From the NCBI GenBank assembly GCA_030295235.1, contig AP026126.1, positions 1,612,001-1,676,000 on the forward strand: DNA of 64,000 nucleotides, written 5' to 3'. The DNA comes from Fistulifera solaris. Taxonomy: Eukaryota > Bacillariophyta > Bacillariophyceae > Naviculales > Stauroneidaceae. Made by a program: the position numbers and the translations under genes. Under the pieces are notes generated by a model. The model was not told where the DNA came from, ran no database searches, and worked only from the letters and a program-made list of their open reading frames with translations. Below, piece after piece: positions 10,067-21,205 of the stretch (position 1 is the first letter of the stretch; each line of letters begins with the position of its first letter).

Positions 10067-12568
10067 ATGTCCGTTCCGCCACCTCCCCGCGGAATGCAAA
10101 CGATGTACTCGCCAAGCAGCTCATTGATTGTGCTGTTCTCGTCAAAAGGGAGAACATGGACCGCTCCTCCACAAAACGTTGCGCGATTTATCCAAGTACA
10201 TTGGCGGAGCTCCTTCTTCGGTAGACCAGAATGGAAGTTCCGGTAGTCACAGTGTCACATCCACCGAAGGAACTACCACCACGACAAGTACAAACAAAGG
10301 GACACGGAGTAAATTATCGCAATTCGGCAAAAGATTGTGGGCACGCTCAAACATTCGAGCGGAGCGGACGAGGAACCCGCCAAGCCGCCTCCCGTCGTCG
10401 GACGTGTCGTTCATGGAAGTGCTGACAAAGCGACGTGGCTCGCTGGTCATGAGCATGAAGGTGATTGGTGTGAAGAACATTTCTGTCAGGGCTGTGCCTG
10501 CAAGCAACGCCAAACAGTACTAAAGGCGCCGATGCCGGCGACGAATGTCACACGAATCCGTACAAAACCGGCATTTCATCGACCGGCGAATCCACAATCG
10601 GCTATGGTAGCCAATGGCTGGATCGAACAAGTACGTCGTAGTAAGATGCGGACGGTTTGGAAGGAAGTTTTGGCGTCGGTGGTGGAAGGGCGGAAACCGG
10701 GAGAAGAAACAACCTTGTGGATTCAACGTGAAGTTATCATAGACGGCAAAACAACTTTGGAGGCTTTACATCAGCTTCCAATACGGTGGATGCAAGAAGT
10801 GTTCTTTTGGGTGATATCGAAAACCGCTTCAGCATCAAGATATATCATTTGCCCGATGAGTTCATGTTCCGATGTCCGGACGCAGATGCGGCTCAAAACT
10901 GGGTGTTGACTCTGCGAAGTATGAAAGAAATTGTTCAGAGGCAAGGATCAGCGCCTCCTCCTCCTCCGAAAGTGACTCAAGAGCAACGGATGTACGATCA
11001 AGAGAAAAAGTGGTCGATCCTCGTTCAAGACCGACAGCGCCACACTCTCAGCAGGCTCCGCCTAGCCCTTCATCGTCCGCCCCTTCACAGCAACGACCAA
11101 CATCACCACCACAGGAAGGTTCGCCTAGAATGACAGTCAAAGAGTTACGAGCGATTGCGCATGGAGCGGGGATAAGCACGATTGGTATGGAACGGTCAGA
11201 ACTCGAAGCGATCGTCTTGAAAATCTCCAAAGGTCAGCTCGTAGCCGATGAAAAAGCAGCATCAGATGCTCCTGTCAATAAACAAAAAGTAACAGAATTA
11301 AGTCCCGATCACGATGTGTCGGATCGCGGACGATTTCCTGTACCCATTGAGCATTCTCCGAGCGATGAGGATGAAATGGCAGAGAAACAACGTGAAGAGG
11401 ATGAAATTGAAAAGGAAAGGGCCCGACAACGGCAATTTGAAAAGAGGAAGCGGCTAAACGTAAAGCACTGCGTGAAGAAGCTGAAAGACGAAAAGCCCGA
11501 GAAGAAGAAGCGAGAATACAAGCTGAAAAGGATGAGGAGGCGAGGCAGAGAGAACAACAAGAGATTCTTCAGAGGTCACTCGCAGAGAAAGTTAAGCGAC
11601 AACAAGAGCAAGAACGCAAACGGAAAGAAGAGGAAGAACGCAAGGTTATGGAAGCAGAACGTCTGAAGCGCGAAGACGAAGAGTACAAGCGTCGAGTTGC
11701 TGAATTGCATGCCGCCGACATGCGCAAGAAGCAAGAAGAAACCGCCCGCTTACAGCAAGAGCAGTACAAGCAGCAACAAGAAGCTTGGAAGAAACAGCAA
11801 CAGGCAGAAGCAGAGCGCTTGCGATTCGTGCAGCAGCAACAGGCGGAAGAGGCACGTCGACAGCATGAAGCATTTCTACGACAGCAACAAACACAACAGC
11901 AGCAACAACATCATCAGCAACAGCAGTACCAACAATGGCAACAAGCTCAACCAGGCCAACGTCCTCAGGCCGGACATCCGCAGTGGCAACATCCGCCACA
12001 AGGACAGCATCCTCAGTGGCAGCAACAAAACGGTTACCCTCCTAATCATCAATATCCTCATGGTGCACAAGTGCCTCAGCAAGGTCCAGGCCATCCAGGA
12101 CAGGCACCTCCGCCCCAAACTACGTCTCCGTTCAGCTCAAAATACGCAAATATGGCTAAACAGAACGAGACTGGGTCTATTGAAAAGCTTAAACATGGTA
12201 TCCTGGTTGAATGGGCCCTGCAACCGCCACATTTTCAAATATTAAGACCGATTGAAGACCTTCTCATGTCTATTCATGGAGTGTTCCCCCCGAGATTCGG
12301 GGTGCCCGCGCATGATTACTTTAGTAAATGGAGTCCAATCAAAAGGGATGACCTGAGCTTAGGGCCAAGCATGGGAAATCGTACCGATAGTGAAAAGCTG
12401 AATAAGATAGTCCGAAAGCAACTCCGCTTCTTTCTCCACCCCGACAAGCTGCCGAAAGACTTATCGGAAGGACAAGTTTATGTTTGCAAACTGCTGTGGG
12501 ATATTTGTAACGATGCGTGGGAGGAGCACAAAAAGCGGGAAGAAGAATTGGGTTGGATGCGCTCCTAG
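10067..12568 (+). CDS. PH domain, SAP-like, coiled-coil, Gln-rich, J-like protein
   Basis: I do not recognise a named family, but the order of parts is clear once frames are joined. It starts at ATG 10067 (MSVPPPPRGM). A pleckstrin-homology domain spans about 10610-10940: the first half is NGWIEQVRRSKMRTVWKEV, the second half ENRFSIKIYHLPDEFMF with a final WVLTLRSMKEI helix. A SAP/LEM-like helix pair (MTVKELRAIAHGAGIS) lies at about 11130-11230. A long charged coiled coil runs 11360-11850, then a Gln-rich stretch to 12110. The C-terminus carries a J-domain-like segment with FFLHPDKLP, matching the HPD of DnaJ proteins. The PH part suggests lipid binding and the J part an Hsp70 link. Frame breaks sit at A4 10748-10751, A5 11005-11009 and A4 11440-11443, each missing one base. 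At least one more break lies between 10130 and 10520, so the N-terminal 150 residues are uncertain. Confidence 0.65.
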
Positions 12569-12731
12569 AAACTTTATCGGCTTTTTCTCTTGAGACTACA
12601 GCTTTAGTATATGTAAATGCTGTCTCGGGGGCTGTAACCTGCATGTTACTTGTCATCAAAGATTTCTATAATATATGCGTTGATTTATGGTATCAAAGTC
12701 GAGGAAATGTTTTTTAGCAAGTTCATTAGAG

Positions 12732-14292
12732 CTATAACTGATCTTTGAAAGTCATGCGGCATTTAGCAGTACGAACAAACTCATCGGGTAGCACTCGCAA
12801 CCGTGGATAAAAGTCATAACCAAGCGTTTCTTCGTCGTCATTGCGTTTCGTAAGCTCGTGTCGGCCTGATAGAATTAATCGTCCTCGTTGATCATGCTCG
12901 AGGACAACCATTTCACAGTTTTTGGGATTTGCTAACAAATGAAATTGATCAATAGTGTATCGATAATACCTGGTCAATAACACACGAATCGCGATTCCAT
13001 GAGTAATGAGAACGTAATGACGACTCTTGTGGATGTCAAACGAACGCCACAGCGAATCCAGAAACGTTGAGATCCGATCAAACACATCGGCACCCGATTC
13101 ACCATTCGGAAAACGAAAGTAAAATGCTCCGAATTGAGCTCGCTCCTTTTGCACTGATCTACGACAGATGGTTTTTGATAATTTCCAAAGTCTTGCTCTC
13201 GAATTCGTGGATCCTCTCGCCAAGATAATCCCAGCTCAAGAAGTCGACTGTACCATGCCTTGAGACGGGCTTTTCGATCAACAATGTGACCAAATTCTTT
13301 TCCGGATCACACCACGCTGATAAGATGCCGTGAAACGTCTCTACAGTCCGCACATACGGACTAATGATAAAATGGACGTTGTTGGCGTCTCCTAGCAGTT
13401 GTTCTTTCAAGTGTTTCCCCGCAGTTCTGGCTTGTTCCCATCCCAATTCCGTGAGCGGCATGGCATTGTCGGGTGTAGTCGAGTAAAAATGTTCATCAAT
13501 ATTGCCCATCGATTGGCCGTGACGCAGAAGAATAAGTTTTTGTGGCATAATTTGTGCATTGTAGTGAGTGCGAGCGGCGCGATTTTGTAGCTGAATGGAA
13601 TGATGACTACCGTGTCGAGAGTGACGAATGTCGGTCGTTGATTGAGTATCGGTTCGTCGTACACTGGCTGTTTGGGGTATCGGCAATGATGATGAACGTG
13701 CCATCGGAGGATGTTGAGGGAGGGGAATATCTCTTTGTTGGTAAGGCGGTGTCGCCGCTGACGCCTTGACTGACAGCAAAGGGTGATCCCCATTGAGACT
13801 GCCGCCTATTTCCTCTATTTCATCATACGATCCAGAGACAGTTCGAAACAGACGCCGCTCGGCCTGCTTGGAGTATGGTTTGCGACTTGATGTTCCTGAA
13901 ACGACCGTAAGACTCTCTTCCTGATTGTATTTTTCGAAGTGAGACCAGTTAGACTGAAAAGGATAATGAGGACGATCTTCTGAAGACGAAGTCGACGATC
14001 CGTCACTATCCGTCCAGTAATCTGAGTTTTCTCGTTCCGAGACTTCGTGAAAGGACAATCGCTCTCGCCGCCTCTGCCGGTACAGTTGCTCCCATGTTGT
14101 TGTATCTTGTTTCCCGCGGCGAGATTCTTTTGTTACAGTATCTGGTATATAGGAGGGGAAGGATAGGATGCTGTCATTGTTTTGACGGCCGCGCCTTTGA
14201 TGCAGCCATTGCGAGAAAGCAGCGATTCCGACAAAGGCCGTCAACGATAAAGCATTGAGAATGAATTGATCATTGCCCTTTCCCGTGCTCAT
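12732..14292 (-). CDS. Phosphoglycerate-mutase-family (histidine phosphatase) membrane protein
   Basis: Starts at ATG 14292. Residues 10-30 (LNALSLTAFVGIAAFSQWL) are a likely membrane anchor. A Ser/Arg-rich variable region of about 180 residues follows. The histidine-phosphatase core then begins with LILLRHGQSMGN, whose RHG histidine is the phospho-acceptor. It continues with an REQDFGN block, FRFPNGESGADVFDR, and a late LITHGIAIRVL holding the second histidine. These blocks match the PGAM-like subgroup that includes fungal and plant proteins of uncertain substrate. The REQDFGN block is visible only in a third frame. Two breaks (C2 13213-13214 and T5 13172-13176, one base missing each) account for this. 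Reaction: phosphoester hydrolysis, substrate unknown. Confidence 0.75.
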
Positions 14293-15149
14293 ATTAATGA
14301 ATTACTAAGCGAAATTCAGGAATACTCCTATCGCATAACTCAATCAAAGAGCTTGTTAATTTTTCAAATGGATGACCTTTTTCTCTTACTACGCCACTAT
14401 GAAACGTTGCGCCAAAATAAATGAGCGCTTCATTTTCCCCGCGAGGTGAGCGGATACAAAAAGCGATCGACCGCTGGTTCCCGTCATGACTGCGAAACTT
14501 TGTATGCGTATTTACTATAGACAATAGTGTTGTCTGGTTTTCGCCACGACTGCACTTCAGTCATGACTACATATGCTTTGGAGCGACCATGCTGCCTACA
14601 ATACCAGGTACAAGTACGTTCGTTTAGCAGATTTTTTGTTTTGTTTTGAAACCATTTGTCGTTATTGCAGTGAAATAGGCTTTAGCAGTGTTTGTACTAC
14701 CCGCCTTAATATTTGTAGGTCGAAAAGCCTTGCGAAACGTTGTCTGCGTATTTACTATAGACAGTAGTGTTGGCCGTTTTGTTGGAAAGGGTGTTTACCT
14801 TCGAGTTTCTCGCATCGGTCATGGTCGAAGTTCTGGCGCAAATTCAATGCATACACTTTAAAAACCTGAAAGTTGCTGTTTCCTCAATTTCTGACTTCTA
14901 AAAGGTGAAAAATTCCCTCAATGCTGCAAATCTATTTCTGACTATAGCCCGAAGTGTTGTCTGTTTTTCGCCATGACTGAATGTCAGTCACGAGGCACGT
15001 GTCCGACCTCTTTTTATTGGTGCACTGCCTCTTCACCATTATTTAGGCAACTACATCCGTGTCAAGGCTTCTTCGGATGAAAGGTCTTGCATATTTATTC
15101 AATAAACAAAGCATTTAGCAGCATCGCATTAATCTAACGTCATTTCACA
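14293..15149. repeat. Divergent spacer carrying three copies of a palindromic repeat
   Basis: Spacer between the divergently transcribed PGAM-family gene and MIOS. Three related units lie in the same direction at about 14491-14568, 14731-14780 and 14923-14993. Each has an ACTATAG start, an A-GTGTTG block and T-rich spacer. The first and third end in the near-palindrome (14545-14565 and 14972-14992). The second unit lacks it. The first two share TGCGAAAC and GCGTATTTACTATAGACA, so this looks like a local duplication. Confidence 0.7.
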
Positions 15150-18090
15150 ATGTCACAAGTACACAGCAACCAGCAGAATGAAGCAAAAGATTCTGTCCCG
15201 ACCGCTCATTATCCGCCGATGGTATCTTCGAGTTCTCCTTCATCGCGCTTTCCTTCCATGCAATTAAACAGTATTCGAGGCACTACAGCTACCACTGCTA
15301 ATGTTGTAGAAGACAAGACCCGAAGTATACCGAAGCAACAAGTTCAATTTTGCGATTACGATCAACTCGCGGTGATTAATTGTCACCCAGAATCATCATC
15401 TTCGCGCAGAACGGCCCCGTTCTCATGGAATGGAAGCAAGTAGTATTCAATGAGAACGGAAAACTATTTGATGTTCAAACTAGGAAACAGTCTCGCGGAA
15501 ATCCCAGTCTCGGACTCAGTGTTAGCTCGACCTGTTTAGATGTTTTGAGCACAAAAGTAAGTGCGACCGGGCTGACCACCGGTGCTCTTTGTTTGCATTC
15601 CTTCGACACGGGTACCGTCGAATATTATCATTTACCGCGCAATCATCGCCCTGCTACTGCCGTCGCCTGTCATGGTGGACATCAAATTGCGGTGGGATTG
15701 ATGGGAAATGTCACCAACAATCATCATCATCCGAGGGCATCCAGTATGGCGAGCGGGGGCATGACTACGATCGGTCAGGGCACCAACCTTCCTACCGGAG
15801 CACAAGCGAGTGACCGCGACTACGGAGCATTCGTTTGGGAGCCACCTCGCAAAACACCCGTGTACAAATTATCACATCAACTCGGTGTGACGGCCTTGCA
15901 TTGGTTGGATGCGAGTTTGCTCGTGGGGAATCGCCATCAGTGGCAATGGTATGATTTAAGGCAGCGCCAACCGGTGAGTGTGGTGAATGCCAAAGTTTCG
16001 CATTTGACCTCATTGAGCGCGGATGCGAATCGAAACAGTCACTTGGTGATCTCCAGTCACCAATCCATAGTCCAATTGTGGGATACGCGGAGACTCGCGA
16101 CACCCGTCAGCGAAATCAAGGTATCGTTCCCTTCGGGTAGTAATGACGAAGTCACTGGCTTACAAGTCATACCCTACAGCGAGCAATTGTTCTTGCTGAC
16201 CGATGAATCACTCTTGGAATACAATTTGAACAACACCAGTCGTCCTGTACACGTGAACACAATTACCAGTCGTTCACAACGCATGGTGGATTTTGCTTTG
16301 TATCCCTTTGCATCTGCGGAAACAGGTGAATCCGAGGAATTGACTCCAAATCAGCGAGCTGTTTTTCAGCTTTTCCCGAATCGAGTTGTTGCGATTGTCG
16401 ATGAAAATGACAACAATCAGAACCGAAATTACGAGAACAGCAATCAAAAGAAAAGTACGATTCAAACGTTGGCTCGCCAACCACTGGCTCCCCTAGCATG
16501 GTCACAGCGCCAGCTAGTACATGGTTTTGGTCGAACATTATGGGCTGACAATAATGCCAGCAACAACAAGGACATTGATGACAACCTACTTACTTGGAAA
16601 TTTACGTTGCAACCAATGCATAACATAGAGTTGCTCCGCAATCATCCGCCGCAAAATAGTCAACTAAGCCAAGAACGACATGATGCGCTCCTTCGTGTGT
16701 GGCATTGGTTGGAGCGGGTCGAAGACATGGAAGAGAGTAAACCAATCAACCACGCTGGAGTTAGCGATTCTCTTCTTTTAACAAAGATACTTCCTCGGAA
16801 ATGCAATCTTTCTCGGAAGAACTGGGCTGTCCCATTTTCGAGAGTAAAGACAGGCTAGATGTTTTAGATAATTGTGGATGGGCTGGGAAGTATGATTTGT
16901 TCAACGTGCTGGGTCAATGCGAAGCAATGCAAGCATACGAAAGAGCGGCGGCGTTGGCTATCTGGCATGGAGATCTTGGTGCAGCAGTCGATACCTTGCA
17001 ACGCGGGGCACAAGTCTTGCGTGATTCCGCTGATAGCTGCGAGAAAAACTCTGCTTACGCTGAATTACTAGATCTTGCAGCAATTTCTGTAGCGGGATAT
17101 CGAGGGGACTTTGAGTCGGCCAAATCATCGGTATGGCGAAGAACTTGCGCAAACTTGCTAAAGCGTCGTGGGTTCGAGGAAACTAGAGCTGCGTACGTGA
17201 AGAGTGCTCTAAGATTTCTTATTGCATTGGATAATCAGCAGGTGGTCCACGATGCCACATTGAGTTTAGCAGATCGAGTTGCTTTCTGTTGCCGATTCGC
17301 AGAACAAAGTGATTTGAAGAAATTTCTTGAAAACACGATAAATCATTGTAAAGAGACGGGCAATATTGAGGGTGTTACTATTACAGGAATATCAAAGGAT
17401 GGAATTGAAATCATCCAAGCCTACGTGGACCGGTACGCCGATGTCGCGACTGCAGCCATTATTACCAGTCGGGTGATTCTCCCCCCTGAGTGGACGACCG
17501 AGCGGCGTGTTTGCACGGAATGGTTGGAATCCTTCCGTTCCATTCTGAACTCATGTCAAATGTGGCAAACGAGAGCCATTTTTGATGTGGACCGTAGCGA
17601 ATTGCTGCGTCGCTTTAAAGCACGACTGATGCCTGCACTCTCAAACTCACGTCGCGCCATACCAATGCGTCGGTCGAAGGGACCCGATCCCGACGTTCAC
17701 GTTGCTATTCCTTCGCAGCTGGATGCACGCTGTAATTACTGCAATTCTTCGCTTGGACTTAAGAATCAAGACGGGGCTCCCAACCAATGGCTCTCTAAAA
17801 TGAAACCAGTGCTATCATGCTGCCCAACATGCCGAAAGCCCCTTCCTCGCTGCTCGATTTGTATGCTATCACTGGGAGTACTAAATCCTTTTGTTGAGCT
17901 GACAAAGGATCGATCGAAGAACGCAGACTCGCAGTCCCTTGGTAGCCTACCGTTCGCGGAATGGTTCACATGGTGCATGAGATGCAAACATGGCGGGCAT
18001 GCCCATCACCTCGTTGGCTGGTTTTCTAAGCACAATGTATGCCCCGTGAGTGACTGTGATTGTAACTGCCAGTTTGATGGTAGTAGTTAA
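15150..18090 (+). CDS. MIOS: MIOS/Sea4-like GATOR2 subunit
   Basis: Large protein read across three frames, start ATG 15150. The first half is a WD40-type propeller with blade motifs such as VTALHWLDASLLVG and LWDTRRL. The second half matches the helical region of MIOS: CGWAGKYD, a WERAAA-like AYERAAALAIWHGDL, SGY-type sequence, then GVTITGISKDGIEIIQAYVDR. The C-terminus holds the zinc/RING-like module with CNYCNSSLG, CCPTCRKPLPRCSICM, WFTWCMRCKHGGHAHH and CPVSDCDCNC. MIOS is part of the lysosomal/vacuolar GATOR2 (SEA) complex that lets amino acids activate TORC1. Breaks: TT 15401-15402 (or a 38-nt in-phase intron at 15372-15409) and T4 16776-16779, one base missing each. The C-terminal half from 16801 is intact. 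Confidence 0.88.
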
Positions 18091-18287
18091 TGTACTTGTA
18101 CGTCCATGGAATACACATTATCATTTCCAAGAAGGTACTGTGGAAAAGGCGTGATGATTGAACGAGATGTGTCGGCAATCGATAATTTCCGAGACTGCGG
18201 GTGTTAACTACAACAGGTATTTGGTCGTCCTTGAAAGACGCACTCATAGAGCAATTTTCCTAATGGAGCAAAGAAGCCCCAAAGCAC

Positions 18288-19595
18288 TTATCTCGTGCGA
18301 GTGTTTTGTTGTAGCTTCGTACCCTGTACTCGCCGTGCTGCGTGTTCCAAGTGGCTCTGAGATACTATGGAAGAGTCTTCCCGAATCGCCAGCAAAGCAG
18401 CTTCGTTCACCATGTTCCTTAAATCTGCCCCAGATAACCTGTCTGTATCATTCGCTAGTGCATTCCAGTCAATGTCCGCGTCATGTCGTATCTTTTTCGC
18501 GTGTATCTGAAGTATTGCTTTTCTTCCCATAGCGTCTGGATAGCCCACATATACTTGCCGTTCGAATCTGCGTAATATCGCCGGATCCAATACATCAGCA
18601 CGGTTCGTGGCTGCCATGACAACCACGGTTACTTCATTAGTATCACGATCAAATCCATCCATTTCAATCAAGAGTTGGTTCAGTGTCTGCTCACGCTCAT
18701 CGTTACTATTGAATTGAGACCGATTTTTGGCCAGCGCGTCTAGTTCGTCCAAGAATAAAATGGCAGTTGGTTTACGGCGACAAGACCATCGACCACTCTG
18801 CCTTTTCGCTTTCTCACGCAGATCACGAAACAATCGACGGACGCGCGCTGCTCCGCGACCGACGTACATCTCCACAAAGTCGCTTGCAGAACAAGCCATG
18901 AAACAGTCTACCCCCGATTCCCCAGCGACCGCTTGTGCTACCAAGGTCTTTCCGGAGCCTGGTGGTCCATGCAACAGAATTGCTCCCGGTAAACGCGCCC
19001 CAAGTTGTTCGAAATGAGATGGATTTCTCAAATAAGAGACCACCTCTGATACTTCTTGAACCACATGATCGATCCCGGCAACATCATTGAACGTAATTTT
19101 TGAGGAATTTTTGTCCTTGAGTGGGTTAAAAGACCCATCTCGCATGGAGTTGTTCAACATCCGATAGACCATGGCCAAATAAACAAACGGTAAAGCAGTT
19201 AAAGCAGGCGTCGCCAATCGACTTATCCACGATTCCGGTAACGTTGATACTTCGGTGTTCGATAATGCTTTCAGAATGTTATCTTGCATACCATTCGTCA
19301 AATTCGAGCGATGCCAGCCTTTTTGTTTGATCAGAAAATAAACGATTCGACCAGTTGAAGAGAGAAGCGCTTTTTCGATTACTCCTTCTGGGGCTGATCG
19401 ATACAACAGTGACACAGGGGCATCTTTTGAGTTCAAGTAGGCCGGCTTTGGCCTAAGGCGCAGATAAAGAGTAAACAGAACCGCCGCAACGACCGCAATC
19501 CCCGATTTACCGACATTGCTTGCCCATAATCTTCGTAACCTCTTCCGTAAGCGATGTGTCCATGGATCTACATCTTTCTCCGCGTCAAATACCAT
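18288..19595 (-). CDS. FtsH-like AAA+ ATPase lacking the protease domain
   Basis: Intact ORF of 435 residues. A hydrophobic segment at about 32-48 (GIAVVAAVLFTLYL) and another near 128-142 (TALPFVYLAMVY) flank a soluble loop, as in FtsH N-termini. The AAA module begins FNDVAGIDHVVQEV. It has Walker A GPPGSGKT, pore loop FVEMYVGRG, Walker B AILFLDELDAL, sensor AATNR and an SRH with ILRRFERQ. The last shows RRFE where FtsH proteins usually have RPGRFD. The small helical subdomain LSGADLRNMVNEAA ends the protein. No HEXXH zinc-protease domain follows: a stop comes right after the AAA module and no other frame downstream supplies one. It would therefore be an ATPase only, comparable in idea to plant FtsHi proteins. 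Organelle location is plausible but not shown. Confidence 0.85.
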   Translation of the reverse strand: MVFDAEKDVDPWTHRLRKRLRRLWASNVGKSGIAVVAAVLFTLYLRLRPKPAYLNSKDAPVSLLYRSAPEGVIEKALLSSTGRIVYFLIKQKGWHRSNLTNGMQDNILKALSNTEVSTLPESWISRLATPALTALPFVYLAMVYRMLNNSMRDGSFNPLKDKNSSKITFNDVAGIDHVVQEVSEVVSYLRNPSHFEQLGARLPGAILLHGPPGSGKTLVAQAVAGESGVDCFMACSASDFVEMYVGRGAARVRRLFRDLREKAKRQSGRWSCRRKPTAILFLDELDALAKNRSQFNSNDEREQTLNQLLIEMDGFDRDTNEVTVVVMAATNRADVLDPAILRRFERQVYVGYPDAMGRKAILQIHAKKIRHDADIDWNALANDTDRLSGADLRNMVNEAALLAIREDSSIVSQSHLEHAARRVQGTKLQQNTRTR

Positions 19596-19677
19596 TTCCT
19601 TATTTTGTTCAGAATCTGATAGTCGATTTAAAAGTAAGGCTTAGAGCAGAGATGCTATGTGGCATTTTTATGTTTTG

Positions 19678-19965
19678 TTATCTTTGTTTCTTGCAATGAA
19701 AAACAATCAACGAAGGCGCCATGATGTTCGGACTTCGGACGGTCGACCACTTCCGGGACTGAGAATTTTTTAGTCGTTGCAGCCTAATTTTTACGAGAAA
19801 GAAAATAAACATTAAAGACGCGACTGCCTGCAATGAATTGGACGCGAGAAAGAAAATATGTTGTATCGGTGTTCCTAAAATCGAAATGCAACCCACATAA
19901 ATGAGCATCAACAATGGTAACACTACAATCATGAGTAAAAAACACACTTGTTCCAACGTTGCCAC
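19678..19965 (-). CDS. Possible small two-span membrane protein (doubtful)
   Basis: An ATG-started frame of 95 codons with two hydrophobic stretches (VCFLLMIVVLPLLMLIYVG and ASLMFIFFLVKI) and a basic C-terminus. No family recognised. It lies in the promoter region of the FtsH-like gene and could be chance, since T-rich DNA easily encodes hydrophobic peptides. Confidence 0.2.
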   Translation of the reverse strand: MATLEQVCFLLMIVVLPLLMLIYVGCISILGTPIQHIFFLASNSLQAVASLMFIFFLVKIRLQRLKNSQSRKWSTVRSPNIMAPSLIVFHCKKQR

Positions 19966-20583
19966 TAGCTACAGCGACGATGATGATGATGATGATATTC
20001 AAGTAGGCTGTGTCATTCACTGTTAAGGTTAAGGCTATTGAAAATTGTGTCTGTAGAGGTGTTGTGACGTTGTGACCGGGACTGATCTTTACGTAGAAGG
20101 TAGAAGATGACACAAGACTACTTTTTAGTATATACTTTTTGTAAGAACGTTTGGAGTTTAGAGTTTAGAACTGAAGAACTGACCTCAGCATCATCGTAGT
20201 CATCGTAGTAGTGTACTGTTTATCATATCTATGCGCAGTCTGTAGTCCACGAATGCAGGCTACTAGGACTTAGTGCAGGCTGCAGGTTGTGCATTGTACA
20301 CGGGAAACGGAAAACTCCGTGTTCTGTGGTTCTGCGTTAGAAATGTGTGTCCGCGTCAGCGAAACTCCGCGGTCCTGTACTTTTCATTGCACTGTGCACG
20401 ATGCTCTGCATTTCAGCCATCTGCCAGCTCCGTCACCTTCCCACAACATCATGACCACATCATCTTTATCATCTCATAAAAGGGACACGTCCACCCATCA
20501 AATAAATGATTGAAAGTCGAGCATTCAATCCATAATTCGCTCGCTTTCATAAAAATCAACACACAAATAAAGGTATCAACAAC
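19966..20583. other. Spacer with GAT microsatellite before ankyrin gene
   Basis: Contains a (GAT)n run of about seven units at 19978-19998. Nothing else is recognised. It is the promoter side of the ankyrin gene. Confidence 0.5.
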
Positions 20584-21205
20584 CATGATGACTCCATCAG
20601 TACCCAAGAACGATGTGCTCGTCAAATCCGTGGATGAAAGCGTCGAAACGGAACAGCCATCGACTTTGGTGAGACGAATTCTTTTCGATACGGAAATTCT
20701 CAAAAGTAAGCGACGAGACATGTTTGCTGTGAATGACAACGTGGAGGAATGGATGGAAAACTATGACATGGAGAAGATCACGGCTATCCGAGAAAACAAT
20801 CTGGAAAAGCTTCGTTTCATCTTGGACAATGGTGGGAATTTCAATGCTTGCAATCGGAATGGCGAGACAATCTTACATCTAGCATGCCGGCGCGGTAACC
20901 TTGATGTTGTCAGATTCCTTGTGGACGAAGCTCAAGTTGAAATCGAAGTGCAAGATGACTTAGGAAGATCTGTTTTACATGACATTTGTTGGAGACCGTT
21001 TCCTGACTTCGAATTGATGGCATTTATTATGGGGAAAGTGCCTCCTGCGTTCCTATTATGTGAAGATCGACGGGGGCACACATGTTTCGACTACTGCCGG
21101 AAACAAGATTGGAGTCAGTGGAATCGATTCCTGCAACTGCATGCGAGATCTCTTCAACGGCGCGCTTCCTTGTACAACATGATCGGCCTGATTGCGAAAG
21201 ACTAA
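20584..21205 (+). CDS. Ankyrin-repeat protein
   Basis: Intact ORF. The start is taken at ATG 20584 (MMTPSVP); the open frame extends upstream without a good start. About 206 residues. The N-terminal third is charged (LVRRILFDTEILKSKRRD). From about residue 70 two to three ankyrin repeats are visible: NNLEKLRFILDNGGNFNACN, NGETILHLACRRGNLDVVRF and DLGRSVLHDICWRP. The TxLHxA and GxLxVVxxL signatures are kept in the central repeat. The C-terminus (DYCRKQDWSQWNRFLQLH) is helical. Ankyrin repeats bind other proteins; partner and role are unknown. Diatoms have many such small single-gene ankyrin proteins. Confidence 0.75.

Noticed and set aside
11646-12118. Long Val/Leu-rich ORFs on the minus strand opposite the Gln-rich region
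   Set aside because: CAG/CAA-rich coding DNA yields Leu/Val-rich open frames on the other strand; shadow of the real gene.
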